Source: Algoriphagus sp. (GTDB lineage: Bacteria > Bacteroidota > Bacteroidia > Cytophagales > Cyclobacteriaceae). Taken from it: a stretch of DNA of 64,000 bases. Location: assembly GCF_024305035.1 (NCBI RefSeq), contig NZ_JAMWZB010000004.1, positions 124,001 to 188,000 on the forward strand. The letters run 5' to 3'. Below, piece after piece: positions 1 through 8,844 of the stretch (positions are counted from its first letter, which is position 1; each line of letters opens with the position of its first letter). Position numbers and translations under genes: made by a program. The notes under the pieces were generated by a model. That model was not told where the DNA came from. It saw nothing but the letters and a program-made list of their open reading frames with translations, and made no database searches.

Positions 1-534
1 CTGATAGCCCAAGAAGGGAAAGTTAAAAACTGGATCATTTTCATTTCAATTTTAATTCCGGTGGCAGTAGCTGTCCTTTTATTTATGCCTCAGAAAGTCG
101 ACCTAGGAGCTGATTGGATTTATTTTTTGCCACACCTCAATGCGATTATGAATACTGCGGCTAGTTTTGCCTTGATTCTAGGGTTGATTTTTGTGAAGAA
201 GAAGATGTATTCGTATCACGGGGCGACCATGAGTGTGGCTTTTGGGTTGGGAGCAATATTTCTGATTTCTTATGTCATTTACCACGGTTCGGCTGAAAGC
301 ACCTCATTTGGCGGAGAGGGATGGATCCGTTCGGTCTATTATTTTCTGTTGATCACACACATCATATTTGCAGCAGTGGCACTTTTTCCTATTCTTTTCG
401 CTTATTATTATGGATATACCAATCAGCGGGAGAAGCATCGAAAAGTAGTTAAATATGCGTATCCGATTTGGTTGTATGTTTCGGTGACTGGGGTGATTGT
501 TTACCTAATGATCAGTCCTTATTATGGGTTTTGA
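1..534 (+). CDS. DUF420 family membrane protein (5' end outside window)
   Basis: The reading frame is open from base 1 and in frame with the stop at 534, so the true start lies upstream of the window. The visible 177 residues hold about five hydrophobic segments with conserved His positions (PHLNAIMN, YHGATMS, YHGSAES, THIIFAA). This matches the DUF420/YozB-like family, whose genes usually sit beside cytochrome c oxidase genes and are thought to help oxidase assembly or haem handling. The next gene follows within 11 bases, so the two are probably one transcript. The role in oxidase maturation is inferred from the family, not seen directly. Confidence 0.8.
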   Translation: MIAQEGKVKNWIIFISILIPVAVAVLLFMPQKVDLGADWIYFLPHLNAIMNTAASFALILGLIFVKKKMYSYHGATMSVAFGLGAIFLISYVIYHGSAESTSFGGEGWIRSVYYFLLITHIIFAAVALFPILFAYYYGYTNQREKHRKVVKYAYPIWLYVSVTGVIVYLMISPYYGF

Positions 535-545
535 ATAAATTGACT

Positions 546-803
546 ATGACAAAGAATAAAATCATTGCGACGGTTTGGACTTTTCTGTTGGTACTTGGTT
601 TTCAAATCCAATCATGGGCCCAATGTGCCATGTGTCGGGCATCTGTTGAAAACAACGTCAGCAACGGAGACACAAGCATCGGAGCGGGACTGAATAATGG
701 CATTTTGTATTTGTTTGTGATGCCCTATTTGATCGCTATGGTAATCGGTATTTTATGGTATCGAGCCGCCAAAAAAAGAAAAGCCAAATTGGTAATTCGG
801 TAA
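546..803 (+). CDS. Small membrane protein with CxxC motif after a signal peptide
   Basis: I chose the ATG at 546 rather than an in-frame upstream start at 468 because it gives a clean signal peptide (MTKNKIIATVWTFLLVLGF) and avoids a 67-base overlap with the DUF420 gene. The 85-residue product has a predicted cleavage near SWAQ, a CAMC motif directly after it, and one transmembrane helix near residues 52-70 followed by a basic tail (AAKKRKAK). A periplasmic CxxC next to an oxidase-associated gene could bind copper or act as a thiol partner, but this is inference. Small proteins of this kind occur beside DUF420 and SCO genes in Bacteroidota and are annotated only as hypothetical. Confidence 0.7.
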   Translation: MTKNKIIATVWTFLLVLGFQIQSWAQCAMCRASVENNVSNGDTSIGAGLNNGILYLFVMPYLIAMVIGILWYRAAKKRKAKLVIR

Positions 804-857
804 AAGGTGGAAAGCAAAGTTTGATCAAGGACTTTGCTTTTTCTATTTTTAAGTCAA

Positions 858-3800
858 ATGAATCAACAGCCTCGTCGTCTGATCATCCTGGTCAGTGCAT
901 TTTCTCTCCTGGGAGTTTTAATTTTGAACTTCTTCTTTTTCCAGAAAAGTGAGGAGGAATCATTTTTTGAAGCAGTGCAAGAGGAGGTTTTAGCAATTGA
1001 TCGGGAATTTGATGAAGATTTTATTCAGGTTTTGATGGCCATTCGGCCTGATGAAGATATTTCTTTCGAGAAAATCAGTGATCCTTTTCATCGACACCCT
1101 TTTTTTATCATTGACCATGAAAAGCAATTGCGGTTTTGGTCTGACTTTACGGTTTGGTTAGATTTTGAAACGATTGACCTGAGTCGCGAATACCAATTGC
1201 TTGAGGATCCTTACGGAACTTTTTTGCTGAAAAATCGAAAGATTAGCCGGAATGGAGAGAGTTTTTACATGGTTCATGTTTTTAGATTAATCTGGCCAGG
1301 AACGATTGAAAATGAATACTTGGAGTCTGGTCCTAACCGGCGGCTCTTTGGAAATGATCAATTGAGTATCAAGACACTGGAAGAAGAATCTCGTTTCAAA
1401 ATCACTAACACTGCCGGTATTCCTCTTTTTGGAATTGATTTTGAACTTGGTTACCGACCGGCTGGACGTCTGGCTAACCCTGCGATTTTGATTTTCTTTA
1501 GTTCTATTTTTTTATTGTATTTCATTTTGAGTTCCAGTTTTGTGCTCAATCAGTGGAAAAAGGGTCGTCGCTGGAAAGCCATAGGCTACGGGTTTTTAAT
1601 TGTGTTTGCCTTTAGGGTAGTCATGTTGGTTTTAGCTTTCCCTGGTACTTATTTTAATTTCGAGTTATTCAACCCTGCTCAATACGCCTCCTCTTGGCTC
1701 AATCCCAGCTTGGGGGATTTGTTGCTCAATACCATCTTCGGAGTTTTTATTGTGGGTATGGTGATTTTTCAATTGGCTTCCGAAAAAACCCATCGAAAAA
1801 TCAAAATTCTTAATCAGCGTCAAGATCTAGTTTTATTTGGCAGTATTGTATTTGTCTTACTTTCCTTGTGTTTTGTACTGATTTGGAGACTTCCGGGGGA
1901 TTTGATAGCTAATTCCCAATGGCCCTTGGATATCACTGCTATTCCTACCTTTGGTTGGTTTGAAGGCATTAGTTTTTTGATCATCTTTCTGTGGGCAGCT
2001 GTCTATGGTTTATTAGCCTTGACCCTGATCAGTTTGCTATTTAAGTTGGAGCAAAGAAAATCCTTTTTCTACCAAGGCATTCTGATTTATGGCCTCCCCA
2101 TTGCTTTAGGTTTGTTTTTTTGGGAAGGTTGGCTTGGTATTTCTTGGGTGGTTCATTTATCCTTTTTGGCTTTGGTAGTCCGTTTTCAACTCTATCAAAA
2201 TGTCTTTCGCCTCGGATTAAATACTTTTTTGACCTTCTTTTTTACCAGTTTGATTGTTGCTTTGATCTCTGGTGTGAGCACCTTTCAAACCCAGCAGCAG
2301 GAATTGAATCAAAGTAAAATTCGCTTTGCCAACCAAAATTTGATTGAAAGTGATGTGATGACGGAGTTTTTTCTGAGTGAGATTTTTACCCAGGTAAAGT
2401 CTGATTTATTTATTCAAAATAGGCTGGCTGACCCACTCCTTTCTAAGGAACCTATCGAAACTAAAATCCGAAGAATTTATCTGGATAATTACTTTGATCA
2501 ATTTGAAGTAAAAATCAGGATTTTTTCAGCCAATGGGCAAGATTTGGCAGGGAATTCAGATGCTCGGTCTCTTTCTCAATTACGGGATGAATACATTAAA
2601 TCGGACTTTCTCACCTCTTTGAAGGACCTGTATTTTATTCGTGGGACCGATGGGAACATGGGGAGTTTATTTGTGGGTTTCTTACCTATCATCAGGGAAG
2701 GGAATGCTTTAGGGACCATTTATTTAGAATTGAGGCAACTTCGTGTGCACCCGGGATCGGTTTATCCTAAGTTACTTTTGGATAAAAAATACAATGATCA
2801 GCTGGACCCCTTGCGGTATGATTATGCTATTTTCAAAGAGGGGGAATTGATCCGCAATACTGGATCGTTTAACTACCTGAATTCAAAACTCATCAGCAGA
2901 TTGTCTGAAGATAAGCTCTTCCGATCAGGAATTCACGAGGCATCTTTTCATCACCTGGGAATTAAGAATGGAGATGAGCTCATTGTAATTTCTTCACCCA
3001 ATCAACCATTTTCGTATTTTCTGGGGAATATTTCACTTTACTTTGTGGCATTTGTCTTTTTGACTTTTGTGACGATTTTAGTGAATACAATACTTAAAGG
3101 GTATAAAACCTTTGAGTTTAACTATTCCACCAAGCTGCAACTTTACCTTAACTTTGCGTTTTTCTTTCCCATTATCATTATTTCTATCATCACTGTGGGG
3201 CTGCTGGCCAATAGTTATCGGGAAGATTTGGACCGTCAATATATTCAAAAGGCAGCGCTGATTCGGGGTAATTTGTCGGGCTTTTTAAGTAATCGTACTC
3301 CGGGCCAAATCGATCAAGACCAGCTCAATGAAGAGGTTGTTTCTCTTGCCAATACCATTGCTGCGGATATTCATATTTACTCGGCGGCCGGAGAACTCAA
3401 AGCGACCAATCGCTACAATATTTTTGATAAAAAAATTCTTGCTCCAAGGATCAATCCCCAAGCCCTGTCTGAGATTATAGAGCAAAATCAACTTCAATTT
3501 TTAGCTGAGGAGCGTATCGGGAAATTAAATTACAAGGCGGTCTACCTTGCCATCCCTTCTGCAAGTGATCAAGGAATAGCGGGTATTCTTTCTGTTCCGT
3601 TTTTTGAGTCTGAAACGGAGTTAAATTCCCTAATTTCTGATGTAATCAGCAATATTTTCAACGCATTTGTAATCATTTTCATCCTGTTCTTGATTGTCTC
3701 CTACTTTGTTTCAAAAAATTTGACCCTACCTTTTAAGCTGCTGACTCAGAAGTTAAAGACCACTAATCTTGAAAATAACGAGCCGATGCTTTGGGAGTCA

Positions 3801-4562
3801 AAGGATGAAATCGGATTGCTGGTAAATGAATATAATAACATGCTCTTTAAGCTGGAGAACAGCAAAAAGGTGCTGGCTTCTACCGAAAAAGAATCTGCAT
3901 GGCGAGAAATGGCCAAACAAGTTGCCCACGAAATCAAAAACCCGCTTACTCCGATGAAACTGACCTTGCAGCATTTGATTCGTTTGCAGGAGGCTGGTGG
4001 TCTGACTGATCTTCAGAAACTTCGGGCTTCACTGGAGACCTTGATTCATCAAGTGGATGCCTTGAGCGGGATTGCTTCCTCATTCAGTACATTTGCAAAA
4101 ATGCCCCTTCCTAAAAATGAGCGTCTCAATTTTAAAGCACTGGTAGAACGGGTGTTGAATTTGTTTAAGAACGATGGCCGAGTTCACCTTCATTTTCAGG
4201 ATGATTCTTTTGCCGAGGACATTCCGATTATGGGTGATGATAAATTATTTGGAAGAGTAATTTCAAATCTGATTATCAATGGGATTCAAGCAGTGGAAGA
4301 AGATCAGCAAGCTGAAATCAGAATTTGGCTTTGGATGTCCGAACAAGCCGTCTTTCTGGAAATCACAGATAATGGAAAAGGTATCCCGGCAGAGTTGAGA
4401 GATAAGATTTTCATTCCCAATTTCAGCACCAAGTCCACCGGATCCGGACTAGGATTGGCGATCGCAAAAAGTGGGGTAGAAACAGCTGGCGGTAAGATCT
4501 GGTATGAAACACAGATTGATAAGGGGACTACTTTTTACTTAACCTTTCCCCTGGTTGAATAA
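858..4562 (+). CDS. Large multi-pass sensor histidine kinase, NtrY-like
   Basis: The 1234-residue protein starts at ATG 858 (an upstream TTG at 834 is less likely). It has an N-terminal membrane helix, a periplasmic stretch, a block of several hydrophobic helices between roughly residues 210 and 490, a second large extracytoplasmic region, and further helices before a HAMP-like linker. The C-terminal kinase core is complete: the H-box VAHEIKNPLTP with His near residue 1024, the N-box NLIINGIQAVEE, and the G-boxes DNGKGIP and GSGLGLAIAK. HEIKNPLTPMK is typical of NtrY-type kinases. No response-regulator gene is adjacent, so the partner is unknown. At over 1200 residues it is much longer than a typical NtrY (about 750). 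The stimulus is unknown. Confidence 0.88.
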   Translation: MNQQPRRLIILVSAFSLLGVLILNFFFFQKSEEESFFEAVQEEVLAIDREFDEDFIQVLMAIRPDEDISFEKISDPFHRHPFFIIDHEKQLRFWSDFTVWLDFETIDLSREYQLLEDPYGTFLLKNRKISRNGESFYMVHVFRLIWPGTIENEYLESGPNRRLFGNDQLSIKTLEEESRFKITNTAGIPLFGIDFELGYRPAGRLANPAILIFFSSIFLLYFILSSSFVLNQWKKGRRWKAIGYGFLIVFAFRVVMLVLAFPGTYFNFELFNPAQYASSWLNPSLGDLLLNTIFGVFIVGMVIFQLASEKTHRKIKILNQRQDLVLFGSIVFVLLSLCFVLIWRLPGDLIANSQWPLDITAIPTFGWFEGISFLIIFLWAAVYGLLALTLISLLFKLEQRKSFFYQGILIYGLPIALGLFFWEGWLGISWVVHLSFLALVVRFQLYQNVFRLGLNTFLTFFFTSLIVALISGVSTFQTQQQELNQSKIRFANQNLIESDVMTEFFLSEIFTQVKSDLFIQNRLADPLLSKEPIETKIRRIYLDNYFDQFEVKIRIFSANGQDLAGNSDARSLSQLRDEYIKSDFLTSLKDLYFIRGTDGNMGSLFVGFLPIIREGNALGTIYLELRQLRVHPGSVYPKLLLDKKYNDQLDPLRYDYAIFKEGELIRNTGSFNYLNSKLISRLSEDKLFRSGIHEASFHHLGIKNGDELIVISSPNQPFSYFLGNISLYFVAFVFLTFVTILVNTILKGYKTFEFNYSTKLQLYLNFAFFFPIIIISIITVGLLANSYREDLDRQYIQKAALIRGNLSGFLSNRTPGQIDQDQLNEEVVSLANTIAADIHIYSAAGELKATNRYNIFDKKILAPRINPQALSEIIEQNQLQFLAEERIGKLNYKAVYLAIPSASDQGIAGILSVPFFESETELNSLISDVISNIFNAFVIIFILFLIVSYFVSKNLTLPFKLLTQKLKTTNLENNEPMLWESKDEIGLLVNEYNNMLFKLENSKKVLASTEKESAWREMAKQVAHEIKNPLTPMKLTLQHLIRLQEAGGLTDLQKLRASLETLIHQVDALSGIASSFSTFAKMPLPKNERLNFKALVERVLNLFKNDGRVHLHFQDDSFAEDIPIMGDDKLFGRVISNLIINGIQAVEEDQQAEIRIWLWMSEQAVFLEITDNGKGIPAELRDKIFIPNFSTKSTGSGLGLAIAKSGVETAGGKIWYETQIDKGTTFYLTFPLVE

Positions 4563-4601
4563 TCACCTATTTTAGTACCTTGACGGACAAAAGAGGCTGA
4601 T

Positions 4602-7600
4602 TTGAAAAAAAAGGTTTTATTCGGGATGATGATTTTATTGGGTGCGGTAAACCTGAACGGGCTGGCCCAAGAAAAATGTCGTTGGGTTTCGGCGATGTCT
4701 TTGTCTAAAGGGATAGAACTGGACTCGCTTTCTGGAATTGAGGAAAGCATTCGGCTCAGTGATCCGGAGGGAACTAGCATAGCCTTTCTTTTTGACCTCA
4801 ATTCCAATCAGATCAGGCTGGATTCTTCAGCTTCAACAAATTTAGATTCCCTATGGCTTTGTTACCGAACTTTTGCTACGAGATTGGATCGGCCAGTCGC
4901 TTTGAGAACCTTGAGCCGTGATTATGATTCCTTGGCTCGATTTACTGATAACCGAACTATTCATCGGAGTGATTGGGATTTGAATGAAGAACTTTTTCCC
5001 TCGAGTAACCTATACAAAAGTGGAAGTCTCACCCGCGGGATATCCTTTGGCAATGCACAAAATGTTTTTATCAACTCCAGTCTGAATTTACAGCTTGAAG
5101 GTGAAATTGCCGAAAACCTTAACATTCGTGCGAGTATTACCGATCAAAACGTGCCTTTTCAGCCAGAAGGAAATACCCAGCAAATTCAGGATTTTGACAA
5201 TGTGCTGATTGAGCTTTTCAATAATGACTTTCGATTGGCTGCCGGAGACGTTGTTTTGCAGGAAAGAAAGTCAGAATTTCTTAGGTACTATAAAAACGTG
5301 CAGGGTCTTAAGCTGACCACCCAGTATGACATAGGTGAAAAATGGAAAGCCAGCACGCAGGGATTCGCCTCAATTGCCAAAGGGAAATTCGCCTCGATTC
5401 AGGTACCCGTCCTGGAAGGAGTTTTAGGACCCTACCGCTTAATTGGCCCGAATAATGAGCGATTTATCATTGTCATGGCAAATTCTGAACGGGTTTTCTT
5501 GGATGGGAAACTTCTTCAGCGAGGATTTAATGCAGACTATGTGATCGACTATAATCAAGCTGAAATCACCTTTACTCCCAAAGTTTTGATTACCCAATAT
5601 TCTCGTCTTCGGGTGGATTTTGAATATGCTGAGCGAAATTATTCCCGCTCTATTGTGGGTGCCAACCATTTGCAGACCAATGGAAAAGTAGAACTATACC
5701 TGAATTATTACCAAGAAAAAGATAATCGAAACCGCCCCTTATTTGCTGAATTTTCTCCCGAAGAAACCGCACTTTTGGCTTCAGTTGGGGATCAGGTGCA
5801 AAATGCCCAAATCCCCCGTATGGATAGTGTGGCTTTTGATCCAACTCGGATTTTGTACGAGCGAGTCACCGAAGAGGATGGGCAAGGCAACCTGCTGATT
5901 TACTACCGGTATTCCACCGATCCTGAGCGTGCGAATTTTGATTTGTCATTTGCCCAAGTAGGACAGGGAAATGGGAATTACCGCCGAGTCAATCAGCTTT
6001 CCAATGGAACAGTCTATGAATATATTCCGCCAATCAATGGGGTTTCTCAGGGAGATTATTCGATATTGACACAGCTGCCAGCCCCTGATAGCCGAAGTAT
6101 GCTCACGGCGGGAGCTCGAGTCAATCTTAGCGATTGGGATCAGGTTTATACCGAATTTGCATTTTCGAATCGGGATCAAAATTTGTTTTCCGAACTGGAT
6201 AATGAAGACAATCAGGGATTAGCCTGGAAGTTGGGTTACAAATCTGAGCAGCGGGACTTGAATTTGATCGAGGGCTATAAAATTTCCGGATTGACGGAAC
6301 TGGAATACAACTCGTCCAACTTTAATTTTATAGATCGCTTTCGATACATTGAATTTGACCGAGACTGGGGGTTGACCAACAAAATCCTTTCCGAGGCAGC
6401 ATCTGAGCGACTTTTTAAAGCTGGGTTTAACCTGGAAAAAGATAATTCCAATCGATTTGATTACCTGTTTTACGCACGAAATCGACGGGGTGTTGTGGAT
6501 GGTACCCAACATAAGGCAACATGGAATTTTGAAATAGGAGATCGGTTGCTGGTGAAAAATGAATTTTTTAATCTGCAAAGTACCTTGGATTCTACCCATT
6601 CGGAATGGATCCGATACTTGGGGAATATTTCTTTTCGGTCCAAATTACTAGTGCCCGGTTACCAATTTTGGTTAGATAGAAATTCCTTGATCGATACCCA
6701 AACGGATTCGGTAATCAGTACAGCGATGAATTTTGCCGAGCACTTATTCTATCTTCAGAATCCCGACACTGCTTCTACCACTTTTCGTTTGGATGCAGCT
6801 TGGAGAAAAGATCGACTTCCCTTTGACGGGGTGTTGCAAGATGATACCGATGCGTTTACTTCTAACTTTTCCTTTGGAAAGCAATGGGAAAAACATCAAT
6901 TGACCAGTACGTTCACTTTTCGAAAGCTGGAATATGTTCAGCGGGAATTGACCACTGAGGAAACGGTCATGGGAAAGTTAGATTACAGTGGGACTTTAGG
7001 CGAAAACTTAATTCGAAATGAATTGAGTTACGCGATTGGAAATGGACGGGAATTGCAGCGGGAGTATGTTTTTATCCCCGCTCCCAATGGCGATGGGACG
7101 CACACCTGGCGAGACGACAATGAGGATGGAATTCAGCAGTTGAATGAATTTTATTTGGCAATCAATCCGGAAGAAAAACTGTATATCAAGATTTTTGTGC
7201 CTACCGATACTTATGTGCAGGCCTATACTTCACTGCTGAATTACAGAGTGCAGGCGAGATTCCCCGAAGGTTGGAAAGAGGGAGGTGTGCTAAAATCATT
7301 TTTGTATAAATTCTCCAACACCTCCAGCTTAAGCGTGGAGAAAAAAATCACCTCTTCTGATTTTTTGGCTAGAATATCACCGTTTATCGGAGGAATAGAA
7401 CGAACGCAGATATTGTCATTGAGGCAAGTTATCCGGTCGAGTTTTTTCTTTAATCGGGCTTCGGCTTCCTATGGTTTTGATCTTTCGTTGTATGATTCTC
7501 AGCTGAAGCAATTGCTGTCAGGTGGATTTGAGGATTTGATCCAAAAAGACTGGAAATTGAATACCCGATACAATTTTTCCAATAGGACCACGCTTCGGCT

Positions 7601-8072
7601 TTTGGGAGGAGTGGGGAGGAGAATTTCTGCCTCTGATTTTTTAGAAAACCGAAATTATCAGATTCAGCAACAGCGTTTTGGGCCGGAATTTGCCTGGCAG
7701 CCATCTGCTTTTTTTCGGACTACCGGGACCTATTCGTTTACCTCCAAAATAAACAGGGCCAATGAAGACTTTTCCGAGGAAGCAAGCACGCATGAATTGG
7801 GGTTGGATTTGCGTTTTGCCAAAGCTATAAAAACGACCCTGACAGGTAGTTTGAAATGGATAGAGATCAACTACAATGGTGAACCAAATTCCCCTGTGGG
7901 GTATGAAATGCTTCAGGCACTGACACCGGGAACCAATGTGACCTGGTCGATCAATTGGCTTCAAAAAGTCGGAAATGGATTGCAGGTCAATTTGGCTTAC
8001 GAGGGCCGAAATTCCCAGGGACTCAATCGAATCGTTCATATTGGGAGAATGCAGGTTTCTGCACTCTTTTGA
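4602..8072 (+). CDS. Large outer-membrane beta-barrel protein with SprA-like segments
   Basis: The 1156-residue protein begins at TTG 4602, which gives a signal peptide ending near GLAQ; an ATG at 4626 would cut the signal short. There is no TonB-box or plug. The N-terminal third contains GSLTRGISFGNAQNVF, TDQNVPFQPEGNTQ and ELFNNDFRLAAGD. A later stretch contains GPYRLIGPNNERFIIV and DYVIDYNQAEITFTP. I recall similar phrasing in SprA-type giant barrels of the type IX secretion system, but this protein is half that length. The rest is alternating aromatic/polar strands ending in a strand that finishes in F, as barrel proteins do. It probably sits in the outer membrane. Function is unknown and the SprA relationship is an inference. 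Confidence 0.7.
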   Translation: MKKKVLFGMMILLGAVNLNGLAQEKCRWVSAMSLSKGIELDSLSGIEESIRLSDPEGTSIAFLFDLNSNQIRLDSSASTNLDSLWLCYRTFATRLDRPVALRTLSRDYDSLARFTDNRTIHRSDWDLNEELFPSSNLYKSGSLTRGISFGNAQNVFINSSLNLQLEGEIAENLNIRASITDQNVPFQPEGNTQQIQDFDNVLIELFNNDFRLAAGDVVLQERKSEFLRYYKNVQGLKLTTQYDIGEKWKASTQGFASIAKGKFASIQVPVLEGVLGPYRLIGPNNERFIIVMANSERVFLDGKLLQRGFNADYVIDYNQAEITFTPKVLITQYSRLRVDFEYAERNYSRSIVGANHLQTNGKVELYLNYYQEKDNRNRPLFAEFSPEETALLASVGDQVQNAQIPRMDSVAFDPTRILYERVTEEDGQGNLLIYYRYSTDPERANFDLSFAQVGQGNGNYRRVNQLSNGTVYEYIPPINGVSQGDYSILTQLPAPDSRSMLTAGARVNLSDWDQVYTEFAFSNRDQNLFSELDNEDNQGLAWKLGYKSEQRDLNLIEGYKISGLTELEYNSSNFNFIDRFRYIEFDRDWGLTNKILSEAASERLFKAGFNLEKDNSNRFDYLFYARNRRGVVDGTQHKATWNFEIGDRLLVKNEFFNLQSTLDSTHSEWIRYLGNISFRSKLLVPGYQFWLDRNSLIDTQTDSVISTAMNFAEHLFYLQNPDTASTTFRLDAAWRKDRLPFDGVLQDDTDAFTSNFSFGKQWEKHQLTSTFTFRKLEYVQRELTTEETVMGKLDYSGTLGENLIRNELSYAIGNGRELQREYVFIPAPNGDGTHTWRDDNEDGIQQLNEFYLAINPEEKLYIKIFVPTDTYVQAYTSLLNYRVQARFPEGWKEGGVLKSFLYKFSNTSSLSVEKKITSSDFLARISPFIGGIERTQILSLRQVIRSSFFFNRASASYGFDLSLYDSQLKQLLSGGFEDLIQKDWKLNTRYNFSNRTTLRLLGGVGRRISASDFLENRNYQIQQQRFGPEFAWQPSAFFRTTGTYSFTSKINRANEDFSEEASTHELGLDLRFAKAIKTTLTGSLKWIEINYNGEPNSPVGYEMLQALTPGTNVTWSINWLQKVGNGLQVNLAYEGRNSQGLNRIVHIGRMQVSALF

Positions 8073-8082
8073 TAAAAAAATG

Positions 8083-8090
8083 TAACTTTG
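8083..8090 (+). promoter_or_regulatory. Bacteroidota -7 promoter element TAnnTTTG
   Basis: TAACTTTG, 47 bases before the SDR start codon and just after the barrel gene stop, fits the -7 consensus of the Bacteroidota primary sigma factor. A well-spaced -33 TTTG is not obvious. It probably drives the SDR-ispG transcript. Confidence 0.5.
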
Positions 8091-8136
8091 TCGCCGGCAG
8101 ATAGTTGTCATACTAACTATTAAAATACGAAATAAA

Positions 8137-8841
8137 ATGCCCAAAAGCATCTTAGTTACCGGTGGTACCAAAGGCATCGGAAGAGCGATTATCAAACGGT
8201 TTGCTGAAGCAGGATTTTCGATCGCTACTTGTTCTAGAAATGAGTCAGATTTGAAGATTCTCAAACAGGAATTGGAACATCATTTTCCATCGATTCAAGT
8301 TTTGGCCGAAGTGGCCGATTTGTCTCAAAAAGAAGAGGTATTGCGCTTTGCCAAGCAGGTGGAAAATTTTTGTGAAGTAGATGTTTTGGTTAACAATACC
8401 GGCTTATTTCTGCCTGGGGCAATTCATGACGAACCGGATGGAAATTTTGAATTGATGATGCACACCAATCTTTTTTCTTCCTATTACCTCACCAGGGCAT
8501 TGATTGGGCAAATGATGAAGCGTCGCTCTGGACATATTTTTAGTATCGGTTCAATTGCTGGACTCACAGCCTATCCCAATGGTGGGAGCTATGCTATTTC
8601 TAAATGGGCTATGCTGGGAATGACCAAGTGTCTTCGGGAGGAAATGAAACCCCATCAAGTCAAGGTGACTTCTATTTTGCCCGGAGCTACGTATACGGCA
8701 AGTTGGGAAGGAGTTGATTTGCCGATCGAGCGATTCATGAAAGCCAGTGATGTGGCTGAGTCGGTGTGGTCTGCCTACAACCTTTCTCCTCAAACGGTAG
8801 TTGAGGAAGTAATTATCCGTCCACAACTTGGAGATTTATAA
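8137..8841 (+). CDS. SDR family NAD(P)-dependent oxidoreductase
   Basis: The 234-residue classical short-chain dehydrogenase has the cofactor motif TGGTKGIG at its N-terminus, a catalytic serine in SIGSIAG and the YxxxK motif YAISK. The structural motif is NNTG where NNAG is usual, a mild deviation. The length is normal for the class. Only three bases separate its stop from ispG, so they are probably cotranscribed. The substrate cannot be read from the sequence. The ispG linkage may be coincidental. Confidence 0.85.
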   Translation: MPKSILVTGGTKGIGRAIIKRFAEAGFSIATCSRNESDLKILKQELEHHFPSIQVLAEVADLSQKEEVLRFAKQVENFCEVDVLVNNTGLFLPGAIHDEPDGNFELMMHTNLFSSYYLTRALIGQMMKRRSGHIFSIGSIAGLTAYPNGGSYAISKWAMLGMTKCLREEMKPHQVKVTSILPGATYTASWEGVDLPIERFMKASDVAESVWSAYNLSPQTVVEEVIIRPQLGDL

Positions 8842-8844
8842 GCT

